From: Deltaproteobacteria bacterium
GTDB lineage: Bacteria; Desulfobacterota; Binatia; UBA9968
Length of the DNA: 16,416 nucleotides
Reading direction: 5' to 3'
NCBI GenBank assembly: GCA_020027655.1
Contig: JAHKKJ010000018.1
Span: 1 to 16,416, forward strand
Translations under genes and position numbers: made by a program
Shown here: positions 8,705 to 15,756 of the stretch, in pieces
How the letters are laid out: each line of letters begins with the position of its first letter
Numbering within the stretch: the first letter of the stretch is position 1
The notes under the pieces: generated by a model
Databases searched by the model: none
Told to the model about the DNA's origin: nothing
Seen by the model: only the letters and a program-made list of their open reading frames with translations

Positions 8705-8806
8705 TATGCAGCTCTGACAGAACGTAATCCGCGTCGCCTGATTTATTCTATAACAATCCTAATATCACCCATACTCGAACGATCGAAGCCGGAGCGAAAG
8801 AAGAGG

Positions 8807-9196
8807 CTATTCTTTTGTCACGTCTCGCAACCATAATTCGACTACCAACACGGCGTTCGGCGGTACTAACCCGGGGAGGCCTTTGTCACGAAAGGCCAGA
8901 TGCGGGCTTACCCGCACTTTCCGATAACCGCCTTTCTTCATTCCGATAAGCGCGTACTCCACCCCGGCAAATGCCTCTCGGCTTCCCAACGTGATGCGAT
9001 GGTCAACGAAAAGGTCGCCCGCCACCGTTCTTATCATGTTTGCTGGCAAATGTTCCGCTTGACGCTCGTTCAACGAAACTTCGTCACCTTGGTTCAAAAA
9101 CATCTTGAGGTTATAGACGACCCGATCACCCTTCCTAGTCGGCTCGCCTGTTCCCTCGCCCTCTTCCAGTAGTTTGATGCCGCGCTTGAGTTTCAT
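8807..9196 (-). CDS. FKBP-type peptidyl-prolyl cis-trans isomerase-like protein
   Basis: This is a small 129-residue single-domain FKBP. The opening GEGTGEPTRKGDRVVYNLKM matches the start of the FKBP fold, and the C-terminal half contains the most typical run: GVEYALIGMKKGGYRKVRVS, then PHLAFRDKGLPGLVPPNAVLVVELWL. Such proteins speed cis-trans isomerisation at prolines and help folding. No signal peptide is present, so it should be cytoplasmic. The loop between the two halves is polar and somewhat atypical, and some aromatic pocket residues may be missing, so isomerase activity is likely but not certain. The gene lies 102 bases upstream of the TIR-PDZ gene on the same strand. Whether they are co-transcribed is unclear. 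The ATG lacks a strong ribosome site. Confidence 0.8.
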   Translation of the reverse strand: MKLKRGIKLLEEGEGTGEPTRKGDRVVYNLKMFLNQGDEVSLNERQAEHLPANMIRTVAGDLFVDHRITLGSREAFAGVEYALIGMKKGGYRKVRVSPHLAFRDKGLPGLVPPNAVLVVELWLRDVTKE

Positions 9197-9244
9197 AAGA
9201 CCACACGGTGCTGTTCTTACCCTGCAGAGAAGTACAATGCATAT

Positions 9245-9715
9245 TTACGATCTTGGATGAACCGGATCAACCCAGTAAACTTCTTCCGGCTGCTCTACGG
9301 TGGGCAGATCGAGATTCACCACGACGGGGTCTTGGTCGCTTCGGACCACTACGCACATGAGCGGCTCATTGGGATCGGCGTTGATCTCTTGATGGGGTAC
9401 GAACGGCGGCACGTAAATAAAATCTCCCGAGCCGGCTTCGGCAAAGAACTCCAATTGTTCACCCCAACGCATTCTCGCTCTACCACTGATCACATAGATG
9501 ATGCTTTCCAGTTCGCCGTGATGATGGGGCGCCGTCTTGGCATTGGGATAAACCTTGACAGTCCCAGCCCAAAGCTTATTCGCTCCGGCTCGAGCGCGGT
9601 TGATCGCCGCCGCGCGCGTCATGCCCGGGGTTTGGGGCGTGTTGAGATCGAGTTGCGTTCCCGGAATGATCCTAACTCCGTTATCGCGCCATTTGTTTTG
9701 GGATGCAGTGCTCAT
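9245..9715 (-). CDS. Small single-domain cupin protein
   Basis: This 156-residue protein has both cupin motifs. Motif 1 is PHHHGELESIIYVISG (63-78), with H64, H66 and E70 as likely metal ligands. Motif 2 is GDFIYVPPFVPHQEIN (97-112), with H108. The fold is thus a metal-binding beta-barrel of the kind used in dioxygenases, isomerases and acid-sugar chemistry. The substrate is unknown. The start at 9715 (MSTASQNKW) has an AAGGAG site just upstream. A longer frame up to 9799 would run into the preceding gene's coding end and has no such site. It follows the mandelate racemase-like gene by 55 bases on the same strand, so the two probably act in one pathway. Confidence 0.85.
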   Translation of the reverse strand: MSTASQNKWRDNGVRIIPGTQLDLNTPQTPGMTRAAAINRARAGANKLWAGTVKVYPNAKTAPHHHGELESIIYVISGRARMRWGEQLEFFAEAGSGDFIYVPPFVPHQEINADPNEPLMCVVVRSDQDPVVVNLDLPTVEQPEEVYWVDPVHPRS

Positions 9716-9770
9716 TTCATTCTCCTTTTCGTTTGGAACTAGGCCAGCAATGCTGTGAGGCTCGATTTTT

Positions 9771-10862
9771 CTAACCGACGACGTAACGGTCGATATCATG
9801 GCTAAACTCGAGCCCGAGACCAGGTTTCGACGGCACTACCAGTTCGCCCTTCTCTGGCACGGGCACTTCTTCGAAGAGCCTGAACGACCACGGCATGTAC
9901 TCGACGGTGAGGCCGTTAGGGACAGACGACACGAGATGCACGTGAATCTCGGGCAAAAGATGACTTACCACCGGCAGGTTGAAGGCTTCCGCCATGCCGG
10001 CAACCTTCATCCAGTTGGCGATACCGCCCACGCGCAAGAGATCGATCATCACGATGTCCACCGAACGCGCCTCGATCATGTGCCTGAACGGCATGATGCC
10101 GTACACACACTCGCCCCCGGTTATTGGCGTCGCCAGCGCATCGGCGACACGGGCGAGCCCGGCATAGTCGTCGTGAATGCTTACGTCTTCGAGCCAAAAC
10201 AAGTGAAATTCCTCGACGCGCCGCCCGATATCGATCGCCTGATTGATGCTCCAGCGCTGATTGATGTCGCACATGAGATCGATATCAGGACCGACCGCTT
10301 CACGAATTAGCCTGGCGCGCTCCACTTCGCGCGCAGGCGTCGTCTCACCCGGCAGCGCGAGCTGCATCTTCATCTGCTTGAAGCCCTTTTCCACGAGCAC
10401 TGGTCCCGCCTTGACGACGTGTTCCAGCGGCGAGGTCCGCGACAGCGCGCCGCTGGCATAGGTGGGAACGCGGTCGCGCAACCCGCCGAGCATCATAGCG
10501 AGCGACTGGCCGAGGGCCTTGCCTTTGATATCCCAGAGTGCGATGTCGATGGCGGAGAAGGCCAAGGTGGATATTCCGCCGGGGCCGGCTCCACCTGCCG
10601 CACCGCGAACCTTACGGCCAACAGCCTCGATACGCATTGGATCTTCGCCGATCACTAGTTCGCTGAGTTGGTCTACCGCGTGTTTGAGCGTTGCCGTAAG
10701 GGTCCCACCAAAGAAAGTTACGCCGATCCCGTCGATCCCGGCGTCCGTTTCCATTCGTATGGTCACGAACTCGAAAAACGGCCGGTAAAAACCGGGCCCG
10801 CCGGCAAGCGGCTCTTCGGCGGGCAATTTCACAATCTGTGATTTAACGCGTGTAATCTTCAT
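9771..10862 (-). CDS. Mandelate racemase/muconate lactonizing enzyme family protein
   Basis: This 363-residue enolase-superfamily enzyme would remove a proton alpha to a carboxylate with a Mg-stabilised enolate. Metal ligands are clear: D199 in CDINQRW (with N201), E225 in WLEDVS and E251 in GGECVYG. The His-Asp base pair of the mandelate racemase subgroup is present as H301 (VVSHLLPEIH) and D274 (IDLLRVGG). The usual KxK motif on the opposite face reads K165-M-Q167, so the second, base-forming Lys is Gln. A single His base fits a dehydratase (acid sugar or similar) better than a racemase, but the substrate cannot be read from the sequence. The start MKITRVK is typical of the family. The gene heads a minus-strand unit with the small cupin and begins 2 bases after the stop of a broken gene. 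Confidence 0.9.
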   Translation of the reverse strand: MKITRVKSQIVKLPAEEPLAGGPGFYRPFFEFVTIRMETDAGIDGIGVTFFGGTLTATLKHAVDQLSELVIGEDPMRIEAVGRKVRGAAGGAGPGGISTLAFSAIDIALWDIKGKALGQSLAMMLGGLRDRVPTYASGALSRTSPLEHVVKAGPVLVEKGFKQMKMQLALPGETTPAREVERARLIREAVGPDIDLMCDINQRWSINQAIDIGRRVEEFHLFWLEDVSIHDDYAGLARVADALATPITGGECVYGIMPFRHMIEARSVDIVMIDLLRVGGIANWMKVAGMAEAFNLPVVSHLLPEIHVHLVSSVPNGLTVEYMPWSFRLFEEVPVPEKGELVVPSKPGLGLEFSHDIDRYVVG

Positions 10863-10864
10863 CG

Positions 10865-11124
10865 TCAGCCTTTCCGAGCGATGCCGAGCAGGTCCTCGAA
10901 TTTAAGATCAAAGTGATGCAAATATCCTTCATTTGCGAAAAACTTGTCAAGCTTCTCTTTGCGCAGCGGCACGCCCTGCATTATTCGTCTGCTCGTGCCT
11001 CCAGAGGATCAAGAAGCTCCTTGGCAAGAGACATCCGATATGTAAAGTATTGCGGAACGGCGAGTTTACGTTCCCTGATTGTCGGAAACTCACACTGGCA
11101 GATGTCGCTGGCCCATGCAACGAC
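10865..11124 (-). pseudogene. 5'-truncated, frameshifted gene remnant upstream of the mandelate racemase-like gene
   Basis: Read on the minus strand, the frame from 11124 gives a natural-looking peptide (CEFPTIRERKLAVPQYFTYR, then MSLAKELLDPLEARADE) that stops at TAA (10981-10983). A second frame starts within that stop (TAATG) and gives 38 residues, MQGVPLRKEKLDKFFANEGY followed by LHHFDLKFEDLLGIARKG, ending at 10865 just 2 bases before the next ATG. Adding one A before the TAATG would fuse the two into a single reading frame (ADEIMQGV). This looks like the C-terminal end of a lost gene: an in-frame stop (11125-11127) precedes it and no start or 5' part is seen. I do not recognise the family. 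A pair of translationally coupled tiny genes, or a sequencing error, are the alternatives. Confidence 0.5.
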
Positions 11125-11148
11125 TCAGCAGGTCAAGGAGAAGCGCAT

Positions 11149-11910
11149 ATGTTTCCCTATCGCGATGAGAATGAGACGCAGCGCGCAGCCATTGTTACAG
11201 GGGCGATTATCGCGCTGAATGTTCTGGTTTGGATCGTGGTGCAAGGAGGGGGCAGCACACTGGCACTGGCCCGATCTGTCTGCAATCTCGGGCTCATTCC
11301 TGGAGAGCTAACTGCTTCACTTCCCGTCGGGACGCGCTTTCCGATTGGCGATGGGCTGGTCTGCGCTACCGATCCCGGTCGGCAGATCTCGCATCTGGTG
11401 ACTTCGATGTTCCTGCATGGCTCCTGGATGCATTTGCTGGGGAATATGTGGTTCCTATGGCTCTTCGGCAACAATGTCGAGGATTCTATGGGACGGCTGC
11501 GCTTTGTCGTCTTCTACCTGTTGTGTGGGCTGGCGGCGGCGATGGGACAGGTCATAACGAATCCCGACTCGGCGATTCCAATGGTGGGCGCTTCGGGAGC
11601 CATCAGCGGGGTCATGGGCGCTTACCTGGTGCTCTATCCGAACGTCCGCGTTTTCGCGTTGGTATTCCTTGGATTCTTCTTCACCTCGGTAGCCCTGCCT
11701 GCCTGGGTGATGCTCGGTTACTGGCTTCTCATTCAGTTTGTGAGTGGGCTGGCGGCCTTCGGCGGCGAAATCGGCGGCGTGGCCTTCTGGGCCCATATCG
11801 GCGGGTTTGTCGCGGGCGTCGTGCTTGTGAAGGTTTTCTCCCGCTCGGATTACATAGCGGCCCATCGAGCGCACCATTGGCGGCCGCGCAAGCTCATGCG
11901 TGACTATTGA
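11149..11910 (+). CDS. Rhomboid family intramembrane serine protease
   Basis: This 253-residue multi-pass membrane protein cleaves substrates within or next to their transmembrane helices. The catalytic Ser is S149 in GASGAISGVMGAY and the catalytic His is H216 in WAHIGGFVAG. The conserved HGSWMHLLGNMWFLW segment (90-104) holds the oxyanion-supporting Asn N99. About six hydrophobic helices can be drawn, the first at residues 12-32, and the long loop after it (35-80) contains two Cys. The basic tail RAHHWRPRKLMRDY ends the protein. The frame is open further upstream to 10933, but AAGGAG (11135-11140) sits 8 bases before the ATG at 11149, and the upstream stretch lies antisense to a degraded gene, so the short start is preferred. 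It is transcribed away from the mandelate racemase-like gene. Confidence 0.93.
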   Translation: MFPYRDENETQRAAIVTGAIIALNVLVWIVVQGGGSTLALARSVCNLGLIPGELTASLPVGTRFPIGDGLVCATDPGRQISHLVTSMFLHGSWMHLLGNMWFLWLFGNNVEDSMGRLRFVVFYLLCGLAAAMGQVITNPDSAIPMVGASGAISGVMGAYLVLYPNVRVFALVFLGFFFTSVALPAWVMLGYWLLIQFVSGLAAFGGEIGGVAFWAHIGGFVAGVVLVKVFSRSDYIAAHRAHHWRPRKLMRDY

Positions 11911-11925
11911 CATCCGTACGAAGTG

Positions 11926-12035
11926 TTCACCACAGAGACGCGGAGTTCAGAGATCGGAGTATTTCTTGATCAAGAACTCTTTACTCTGTGCCCTCGGCGC
12001 CTCAGCCTTGAAAATTGTGGCTGATCCGTCCTTTG
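11926..12035. repeat. Degraded CACAGAGACGC-type intergenic palindrome
   Basis: The region begins with CACCACAGAGACGCGGAG (11930-11947) and, after a short spacer, carries CTCTGTGCCCTCGGCGCCTC. The second arm is a diverged reverse complement of the first. Many environmental bacterial genomes carry intergenic elements of this form (CCACAGAGnCACnGAG facing its complement). This copy is decayed and encodes no convincing protein. The remaining bases up to 12149 hold no gene. Confidence 0.5.
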
Positions 12036-12149
12036 GCGGATCCGCGGTGAGTTCTCTTTTAAATCGACACAATAAAAAAATCGCTAAATCTGAACGTCAT
12101 CCTTCCCTACCCCCCATTCTGTTGATCTCCATTTTTTTACCAGGTACAG

Positions 12150-13070
12150 ATGACCAGTATGGAGAAACTGTGTTTCCTTCATGAAGCCATTGCCGCTCAT
12201 GTCCAGGACGGCATGTCCGTCGCCATGGGCTGCGGGCTCGAATCCTTGATCCCGTTTGCGGCGAGCTACGAAATCATCCGCCAGAAAAAACGAAATCTAA
12301 CGCTCATCGCACCGATTTCTGACATGCAGTTTGATCAGCTCATCGGCGCAGGGTGCGTGAAGAAGATCATTGCCTCCTGGGTCGGCAATGTGGCGGCGGG
12401 GTTAGGGCACAATTATCGTCGCGCCGCGGAAGCGGGAATTCCCCAACCCATCGAAATCGAGGAACACTCCAACTTTACAATTGGCCTTGGCTTGCAGGCC
12501 GCGGCCGCGGGTTTGCCTTTTCTCCCGACCAGGACGGTTAAAGGGAGCCATTTTCGAAGCGGTAGTCAATTTGCTTCTGTTCGCTGCCCATTTACAGACG
12601 AAGAGCTGTTGGCGGTCCGCGCGATTCAACCCGACGTGGCCATTCTTCATGTGCAGCGGGCAGACAAGGGGGGTAACGTACACGCGTGGGGTAATTTCGG
12701 AGTCATGCGCGAGGCCGCCTTCGCTGCCAAGAAAGTGATTCTTACCTGCGAAGAGATCGTGGACCACGATGTGATTTTGAGTGACCCCAATCGAAACGTC
12801 ATACCGGAGTTTTTAGTTTCCAGTGTCGTTCATGAACCTTTCGGCTCTCACCCCTCGCCGACCCAAGGATACACACGGCGGGATGACAACTTTTATTTCG
12901 AATACCACAAGGCAACGCGCTCGCGAGACGGCTTTGAGCAATGGTTGCAAAAATGGGTTCTGAGGGTAAAGGATCATCGCGAGTTTCTCAATCTCTTGGG
13001 CAAGGAACGAGTGGAACAACTAAAGCCAAGAGGAAATCTGTTTGCGCCGGCGGTGAGTTTCAACTACTGA
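12150..13070 (+). CDS. CoA-transferase subunit A (glutaconate CoA-transferase alpha-like), no B subunit nearby
   Basis: This 306-residue protein matches the A subunit of class I CoA-transferases of the GctA type, which move CoA between carboxylic acids as an A/B complex. Landmarks are HVQDGMSVAMGCGLESLIPF near the start, LTLIAPISDMQFDQLIGAG, GNVAAGLGHNYRRAAEAG, and DVAILHVQRADKGGNVHAWG in the middle, all typical of the alpha chain. The catalytic Glu that carries the thioester sits on the B subunit in this family, and no B subunit follows. The next 168 bases hold a repeat, then an unrelated gene. The protein therefore needs a partner from elsewhere or is left over. The start is either ATG 12150 or ATG 12159. 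Neither has a strong ribosome site, and family members often begin at the second (MEKL). Confidence 0.85.
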   Translation: MTSMEKLCFLHEAIAAHVQDGMSVAMGCGLESLIPFAASYEIIRQKKRNLTLIAPISDMQFDQLIGAGCVKKIIASWVGNVAAGLGHNYRRAAEAGIPQPIEIEEHSNFTIGLGLQAAAAGLPFLPTRTVKGSHFRSGSQFASVRCPFTDEELLAVRAIQPDVAILHVQRADKGGNVHAWGNFGVMREAAFAAKKVILTCEEIVDHDVILSDPNRNVIPEFLVSSVVHEPFGSHPSPTQGYTRRDDNFYFEYHKATRSRDGFEQWLQKWVLRVKDHREFLNLLGKERVEQLKPRGNLFAPAVSFNY

Positions 13071-13114
13071 TTAGTGTCTGAATTGAGAACGACGAGTTTA
13101 TGTGAGACGGAATT

Positions 13115-13182
13115 GAGATGCTTCGCTGGGACGCTCAGCATGACATACAAGAATGCCGTCATCCTGAACGCAGTGAAGGATC
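13115..13182. repeat. Degraded GTCATCCTGA-type intergenic inverted repeat
   Basis: The left arm (13116-13145, starting AGATGCTTCGCTGGG and ending CAGCATGACA) and right arm (13158-13182, GTCATCCTGAACGCAGTGAA then GGATC) are imperfect reverse complements. This is the form of a very common environmental intergenic element whose arms read GTCATCCTGAGCG..GAAGGATCT. It fills the gap between the CoA-transferase A gene and the GlcG-like gene, where a B subunit would normally be expected. No gene is present in 13071-13238. Confidence 0.6.
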
Positions 13183-13238
13183 TTTTCCAGGTACACCCTA
13201 GCACTAACGTAAGTCAAAACGGATAAGGAGGAATTCTC

Positions 13239-13673
13239 ATGAAGGCCGTACCGTCTTTCAAGCTAACCCAGGAGGGCTCAGATATCATCGTCAATGCGGC
13301 AATCGAGAAAGCGAAGGAGCTAAAGCAGGTCGTGAGCATCGCCGTAGTGGATGCCGGCGGGCATCTGTTTGCATTCAAACGGATGACCAACGGGCGCACG
13401 CACAACACACTCCTGGCGCTCGCGAAGGCTCGCGGCGCCGCGCTCACCACCGCCGCCACCGGCAAAACCAACCGCGAAGGCGCAGAGATCCCCGATCACC
13501 AAGTGCTGGCTCAAACACTCGGCGTGGGGCCCGGCTGGTTCATCAGCATCGAAGGTGGTATTCCGATCACGCTCGAAGGCCAGTGCATAGGCGCCGTTGG
13601 CGTCAGCGGCGCCCCGTCAGCCGTGGACCGACAGATCGGGCAGGCCGGAATCGATGCGTTTGGCAAAGCCTGA
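13239..13673 (+). CDS. GlcG/HbpS family protein (heme-binding-like)
   Basis: This 144-residue single-domain protein of the GlcG/HbpS/PduO-C family has the expected compact layout: ASP-type opening with an amphipathic helix, the strand VVSIAVVDAGGHLFAFKRM (31-49), an alanine-rich helix KARGAALTTAATG, and the closing GGIPITLEGQCIGAVGVSGA (105-124) followed by a short helix. Members are linked to glycolate use, corrinoid handling or extracellular heme binding. No signal peptide is present here, so it is probably cytoplasmic. The start has a strong ribosome site, AAGGAGGAA, just upstream. No glcDEF or corrinoid gene is beside it, so the role stays open. A terminator-like repeat interrupted by an intron follows. 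Confidence 0.88.
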   Translation: MKAVPSFKLTQEGSDIIVNAAIEKAKELKQVVSIAVVDAGGHLFAFKRMTNGRTHNTLLALAKARGAALTTAATGKTNREGAEIPDHQVLAQTLGVGPGWFISIEGGIPITLEGQCIGAVGVSGAPSAVDRQIGQAGIDAFGKA

Positions 13674-13706
13674 TCCTTAGTTTTCACCAATTCGGTGCTT
13701 TCTATT

Positions 13707-13774
13707 CCTTCTCCCCTTGCGGGAGAAGGTAAGGATGAGGGGTAATTTAATCTTCACCCTCACCTCATTCCTCT
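13707..13774. repeat. Terminator-like palindromic repeat, second hairpin split by a group II intron
   Basis: Downstream of the GlcG-like gene a perfect 9-bp hairpin (CCTTCTCCC 13707-13715, loop 13716-13720, GGGAGAAGG 13721-13729) is followed by GGATGAGG and its near complement CCTCATTCC. The second hairpin of the element is cut: CCTCT (13770-13774) lies left of the intron, and CCC, loop GTCGA and GGGAGAGG (15687-15702) lie right of it. This form (CTCTCCC..GGGAGAG pairs) is a frequent intergenic repeat and may serve as a transcription terminator. The rejoined second stem is 9 bp including a T-A pair at its foot. Confidence 0.65.
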
Positions 13775-14132
13775 GTGCGACGAGAACCGTTGAGGTGTTG
13801 TGAATGAAAGAGTCATACGGTGAAGGAGTAGCGAACCACACCGGCCCTGAGTCATGCGTTGCCATCCGTAAGGGTGGAGGCGAAGCGTTGATAGGGGTAC
13901 GTGCAGGCTGGGTATTGAGCCGCGAAAGAGGTGGAACTTCTGAGCGCCCACGCCCTAGAGGATGGCGGAAGGCAATATCGGTTGTGTCGTTAAGCGAGAC
14001 ACAGCCGAGCTTGGCGCGGTCGGAGACCCCATGCATGCACGGAAACACCTCAGGCGGAAATCGTGAGAACCCGCTACTGTCCAGAGGGAAGATAGCGCTG
14101 GACCGCATCGAGAAGTCTAAGGACAAACGTCG

Positions 14133-15608
14133 ATGATGCACGGGAGCGGGAAGTCGGACAGGCCCATAGGACCGAAGAAGCCGCCGAACAAAGCTGTGGG
14201 ACCGGCAGCGGAGGCGGTGGAGGAAAGGGGTCTGGCCGAGGGGAATCTGCGCCAGCAAAACAGGCTCCGAACCCAGGGTCGGGGAAGTCTGCAAAGCGAG
14301 CTGGAGCGGATACGGGAGGCGGCCAAGAGAGACAGGGAGATGCGGTTCACCGCGCTCCTGCACCACGTTTACGACATTAATCGATTGCGCGCGGCTTTCT
14401 ATGCGCTCAAGCGCGAAGCGGCAGCGGGCATAGATGGCGAGACGTGGAAGCACTACCGGGAGGCGTTGGAGGAAAACCTTGCGGGCCTCTCGAAGCGGCT
14501 TAAGCGGGGGGCGTATCGGGCGAAGCCGGTTCGTAGAACGTACATTTCGAAGGAAGATGGACGGAGACGTCCGCTTGGGGTTCCCGTGCTGGAAGACAAG
14601 CTGGTCCAGCGCGCTGCCGTCGAAGTGCTCAATGGTATCTACGAGGTTGACTTCCTCGGCTTCTCCTATGGTTACCGACCAGAGCGCAGCGCCCATCAGG
14701 CGCTCGATGCTCTGGCAACGGCCATCATGACGAGAAGGGTGAACTGGGTGCTCGACTGTGATCTGCGTGGGTTTTTCGACACGCTGGTGCACAGCTGGTT
14801 GGTGAAGTTTGTCGAGCACCGGATCGCAGACCGGCGCATCGTGCGGCTGATCCAGAAGTGGCTGAGCGCGGGTGTGCTGGAGGACGGGAAAAGAGCATGG
14901 AGCGAGCAGGGAACGGTGCAAGGCGGCAGTATCAGTCCGCTTTTGGCTAATGTGTACCTGCACTACGTGCTCGATCTGTGGGTGAGGATGTGGAGGAAGA
15001 AACGAGCGCGAGGGGAGGTGGTGTATGTGCGGTTTGCCGATGACTTCGCGCTGGGTTTTGAGCATCGAGAAGAGGCTGAGAGGTTTAGGGCCGAGCTGAG
15101 GGAAAGACTCACGCAGTTCGGGCTGGAACTTAACTTGGAGAAGACCCGTTTGATCGAGTTTGGTCGCCATGCGGCTAAGAACCGCCAGGATCGGGGTGAA
15201 GGAAAACCAGAGACTTTCAATTTTCTCGGCTTCACCCATATCTGCGCGAAAACCCACAAGGGTGGCTTCACGGTCATTCGGCAGACGATGCGAAAGCGGA
15301 TGCAGAGGAAGCTTAACGAAGTCAAAGCCGAGCTTCGTCAACGCCTGCATGATCCCGTGCCTGAAGTAGGAGACTGGTTGCGTTCGGTGGTCCTGGGACA
15401 TCTGCATTACTACGGGGTGCCCATGAACTGGAAGGCTCTGTACACGTTTCGGTACCAGATAGGATGGTTGTGGCAGCGAACGCTTCGGCGGCGCAGCCAC
15501 AAGAGCCGAATGACCACCGAGAGATTTCAGAGACTGGAGAAGCGCTGGTTGCCCACTGTGCGATTGTATCATCCTTATCCTTTGGTGCGCCTTGGCGTCA
15601 TTACCTGA
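14133..15608 (+). CDS. ltrA: Group II intron-encoded reverse transcriptase/maturase lacking an endonuclease domain
   Basis: This 491-residue protein copies intron RNA into DNA and helps it splice. The N-terminus (PIGPKKPPNKAVGPAAEAVE, then QQNRLRTQ) is typical of a common bacterial maturase family. Reverse transcriptase blocks follow: LKREAAAGIDGETW, the RRPLGVPVLEDKLVQRA segment, GFSYGYRPERSAHQAL, DCDLRGFFDT, GTVQGGSISPLLANVYLH, and VRFADDFALGF, in which the polymerase Asp pair is FADD rather than the usual YADD. FNFLGF and a basic maturase (X) domain occupy about 350-450. The protein ends at LVRLGVIT with no zinc-finger/HNH endonuclease domain, so mobility would rely on a nick from replication or on single-stranded target. 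It lies in intron domain IV and appears intact. Confidence 0.93.
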   Translation: MMHGSGKSDRPIGPKKPPNKAVGPAAEAVEERGLAEGNLRQQNRLRTQGRGSLQSELERIREAAKRDREMRFTALLHHVYDINRLRAAFYALKREAAAGIDGETWKHYREALEENLAGLSKRLKRGAYRAKPVRRTYISKEDGRRRPLGVPVLEDKLVQRAAVEVLNGIYEVDFLGFSYGYRPERSAHQALDALATAIMTRRVNWVLDCDLRGFFDTLVHSWLVKFVEHRIADRRIVRLIQKWLSAGVLEDGKRAWSEQGTVQGGSISPLLANVYLHYVLDLWVRMWRKKRARGEVVYVRFADDFALGFEHREEAERFRAELRERLTQFGLELNLEKTRLIEFGRHAAKNRQDRGEGKPETFNFLGFTHICAKTHKGGFTVIRQTMRKRMQRKLNEVKAELRQRLHDPVPEVGDWLRSVVLGHLHYYGVPMNWKALYTFRYQIGWLWQRTLRRRSHKSRMTTERFQRLEKRWLPTVRLYHPYPLVRLGVIT

Positions 15609-15613
15609 GGCAG

Positions 15614-15686
15614 GAGCCGGATGCGGGAAAGCCGCACGTCCGGATCTGTGGAGGGGGCTATGGGTAACCATAGTTCCTACTCCGAC
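15614..15686 (+). ncRNA. Group II intron domains V and VI
   Basis: Domain V (15614-15647) has the AGC triad (15615-15617), lower stem CCGGA/TCCGG, a two-base bulge (CG, 15637-15638) and an upper stem TGCGG/CCGCA capped by GAAAG. Domain VI (15650-15683) pairs GGAG/CTCC, GGGG/TTCC and CTATGG/CCATAG around loop GTAA, leaving T15678 and A15679 unpaired. A15679 is the likely branch point. The strand opposite the triad reads GATC rather than the common GTTC, so the usual G-U wobble becomes G-A. Confidence 0.75.
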
Positions 15687-15756
15687 CCCGTCGAGGGAGA
15701 GGATATCTCAAGCATCACTTTCAGTGACAATTGTACGGCCTCTGGTTGCTCACTTG

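Larger units (their letters stand above)
13775..15686 (+). mobile_element. Group II intron (ribozyme plus maturase gene)
   Basis: The 5' end reads GTGCGAC, matching the GUGYG consensus. Bases 13775-14132 are non-coding and should hold domains I-III. In them a hairpin (CGCC 13951-13954 with GGCG 13964-13967) shows the loop AGAGGA (13957-13962), a perfect complement of the last six exon bases TCCTCT (13769-13774): an EBS1-IBS1 pair. The maturase gene fills domain IV. Domain V is at about 15614-15647 and domain VI at 15650-15683 (GGAGGGGGCTATGG, loop GTAA, returning strand with a bulged A at 15679). Seven bases after that A the intron ends in GAC at 15686. Joining the flanks restores a hairpin, which supports both boundaries. 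The IIB/IIC-type subclass was not resolved. Confidence 0.85.

Noticed and set aside
9798..10310. A 170-codon plus-strand frame opposite the mandelate racemase-like gene
   Set aside because: It is antisense to an enzyme with all metal ligands in place and is rich in His, Arg and Asp as expected for a complement frame.
10933..11148. An N-terminal extension of the rhomboid protein
   Set aside because: The true ribosome site lies just before 11149, and the extension is antisense to a protein-like remnant. Its own composition (many Cys, Arg) is not rhomboid-like.
11229..11903. A 224-codon plus-strand frame inside the rhomboid gene
   Set aside because: It is an out-of-frame shadow. The rhomboid frame carries the GASG and HIGG catalytic motifs.
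13791..13796. TGAGGT as an EBS2 pairing with ACCTCA (13762-13767)
   Set aside because: The match is perfect, but it lies only about 17 bases into the intron, too early for the usual EBS2 position, and is offset from the expected IBS2, so it may be chance.
13677..15671. A 664-codon open frame on the minus strand across the whole intron
   Set aside because: It runs antisense to the ribozyme and to a clear reverse transcriptase, has a composition rich in His, Pro, Arg and Ser typical of a shadow frame, and shows no recognisable domain.
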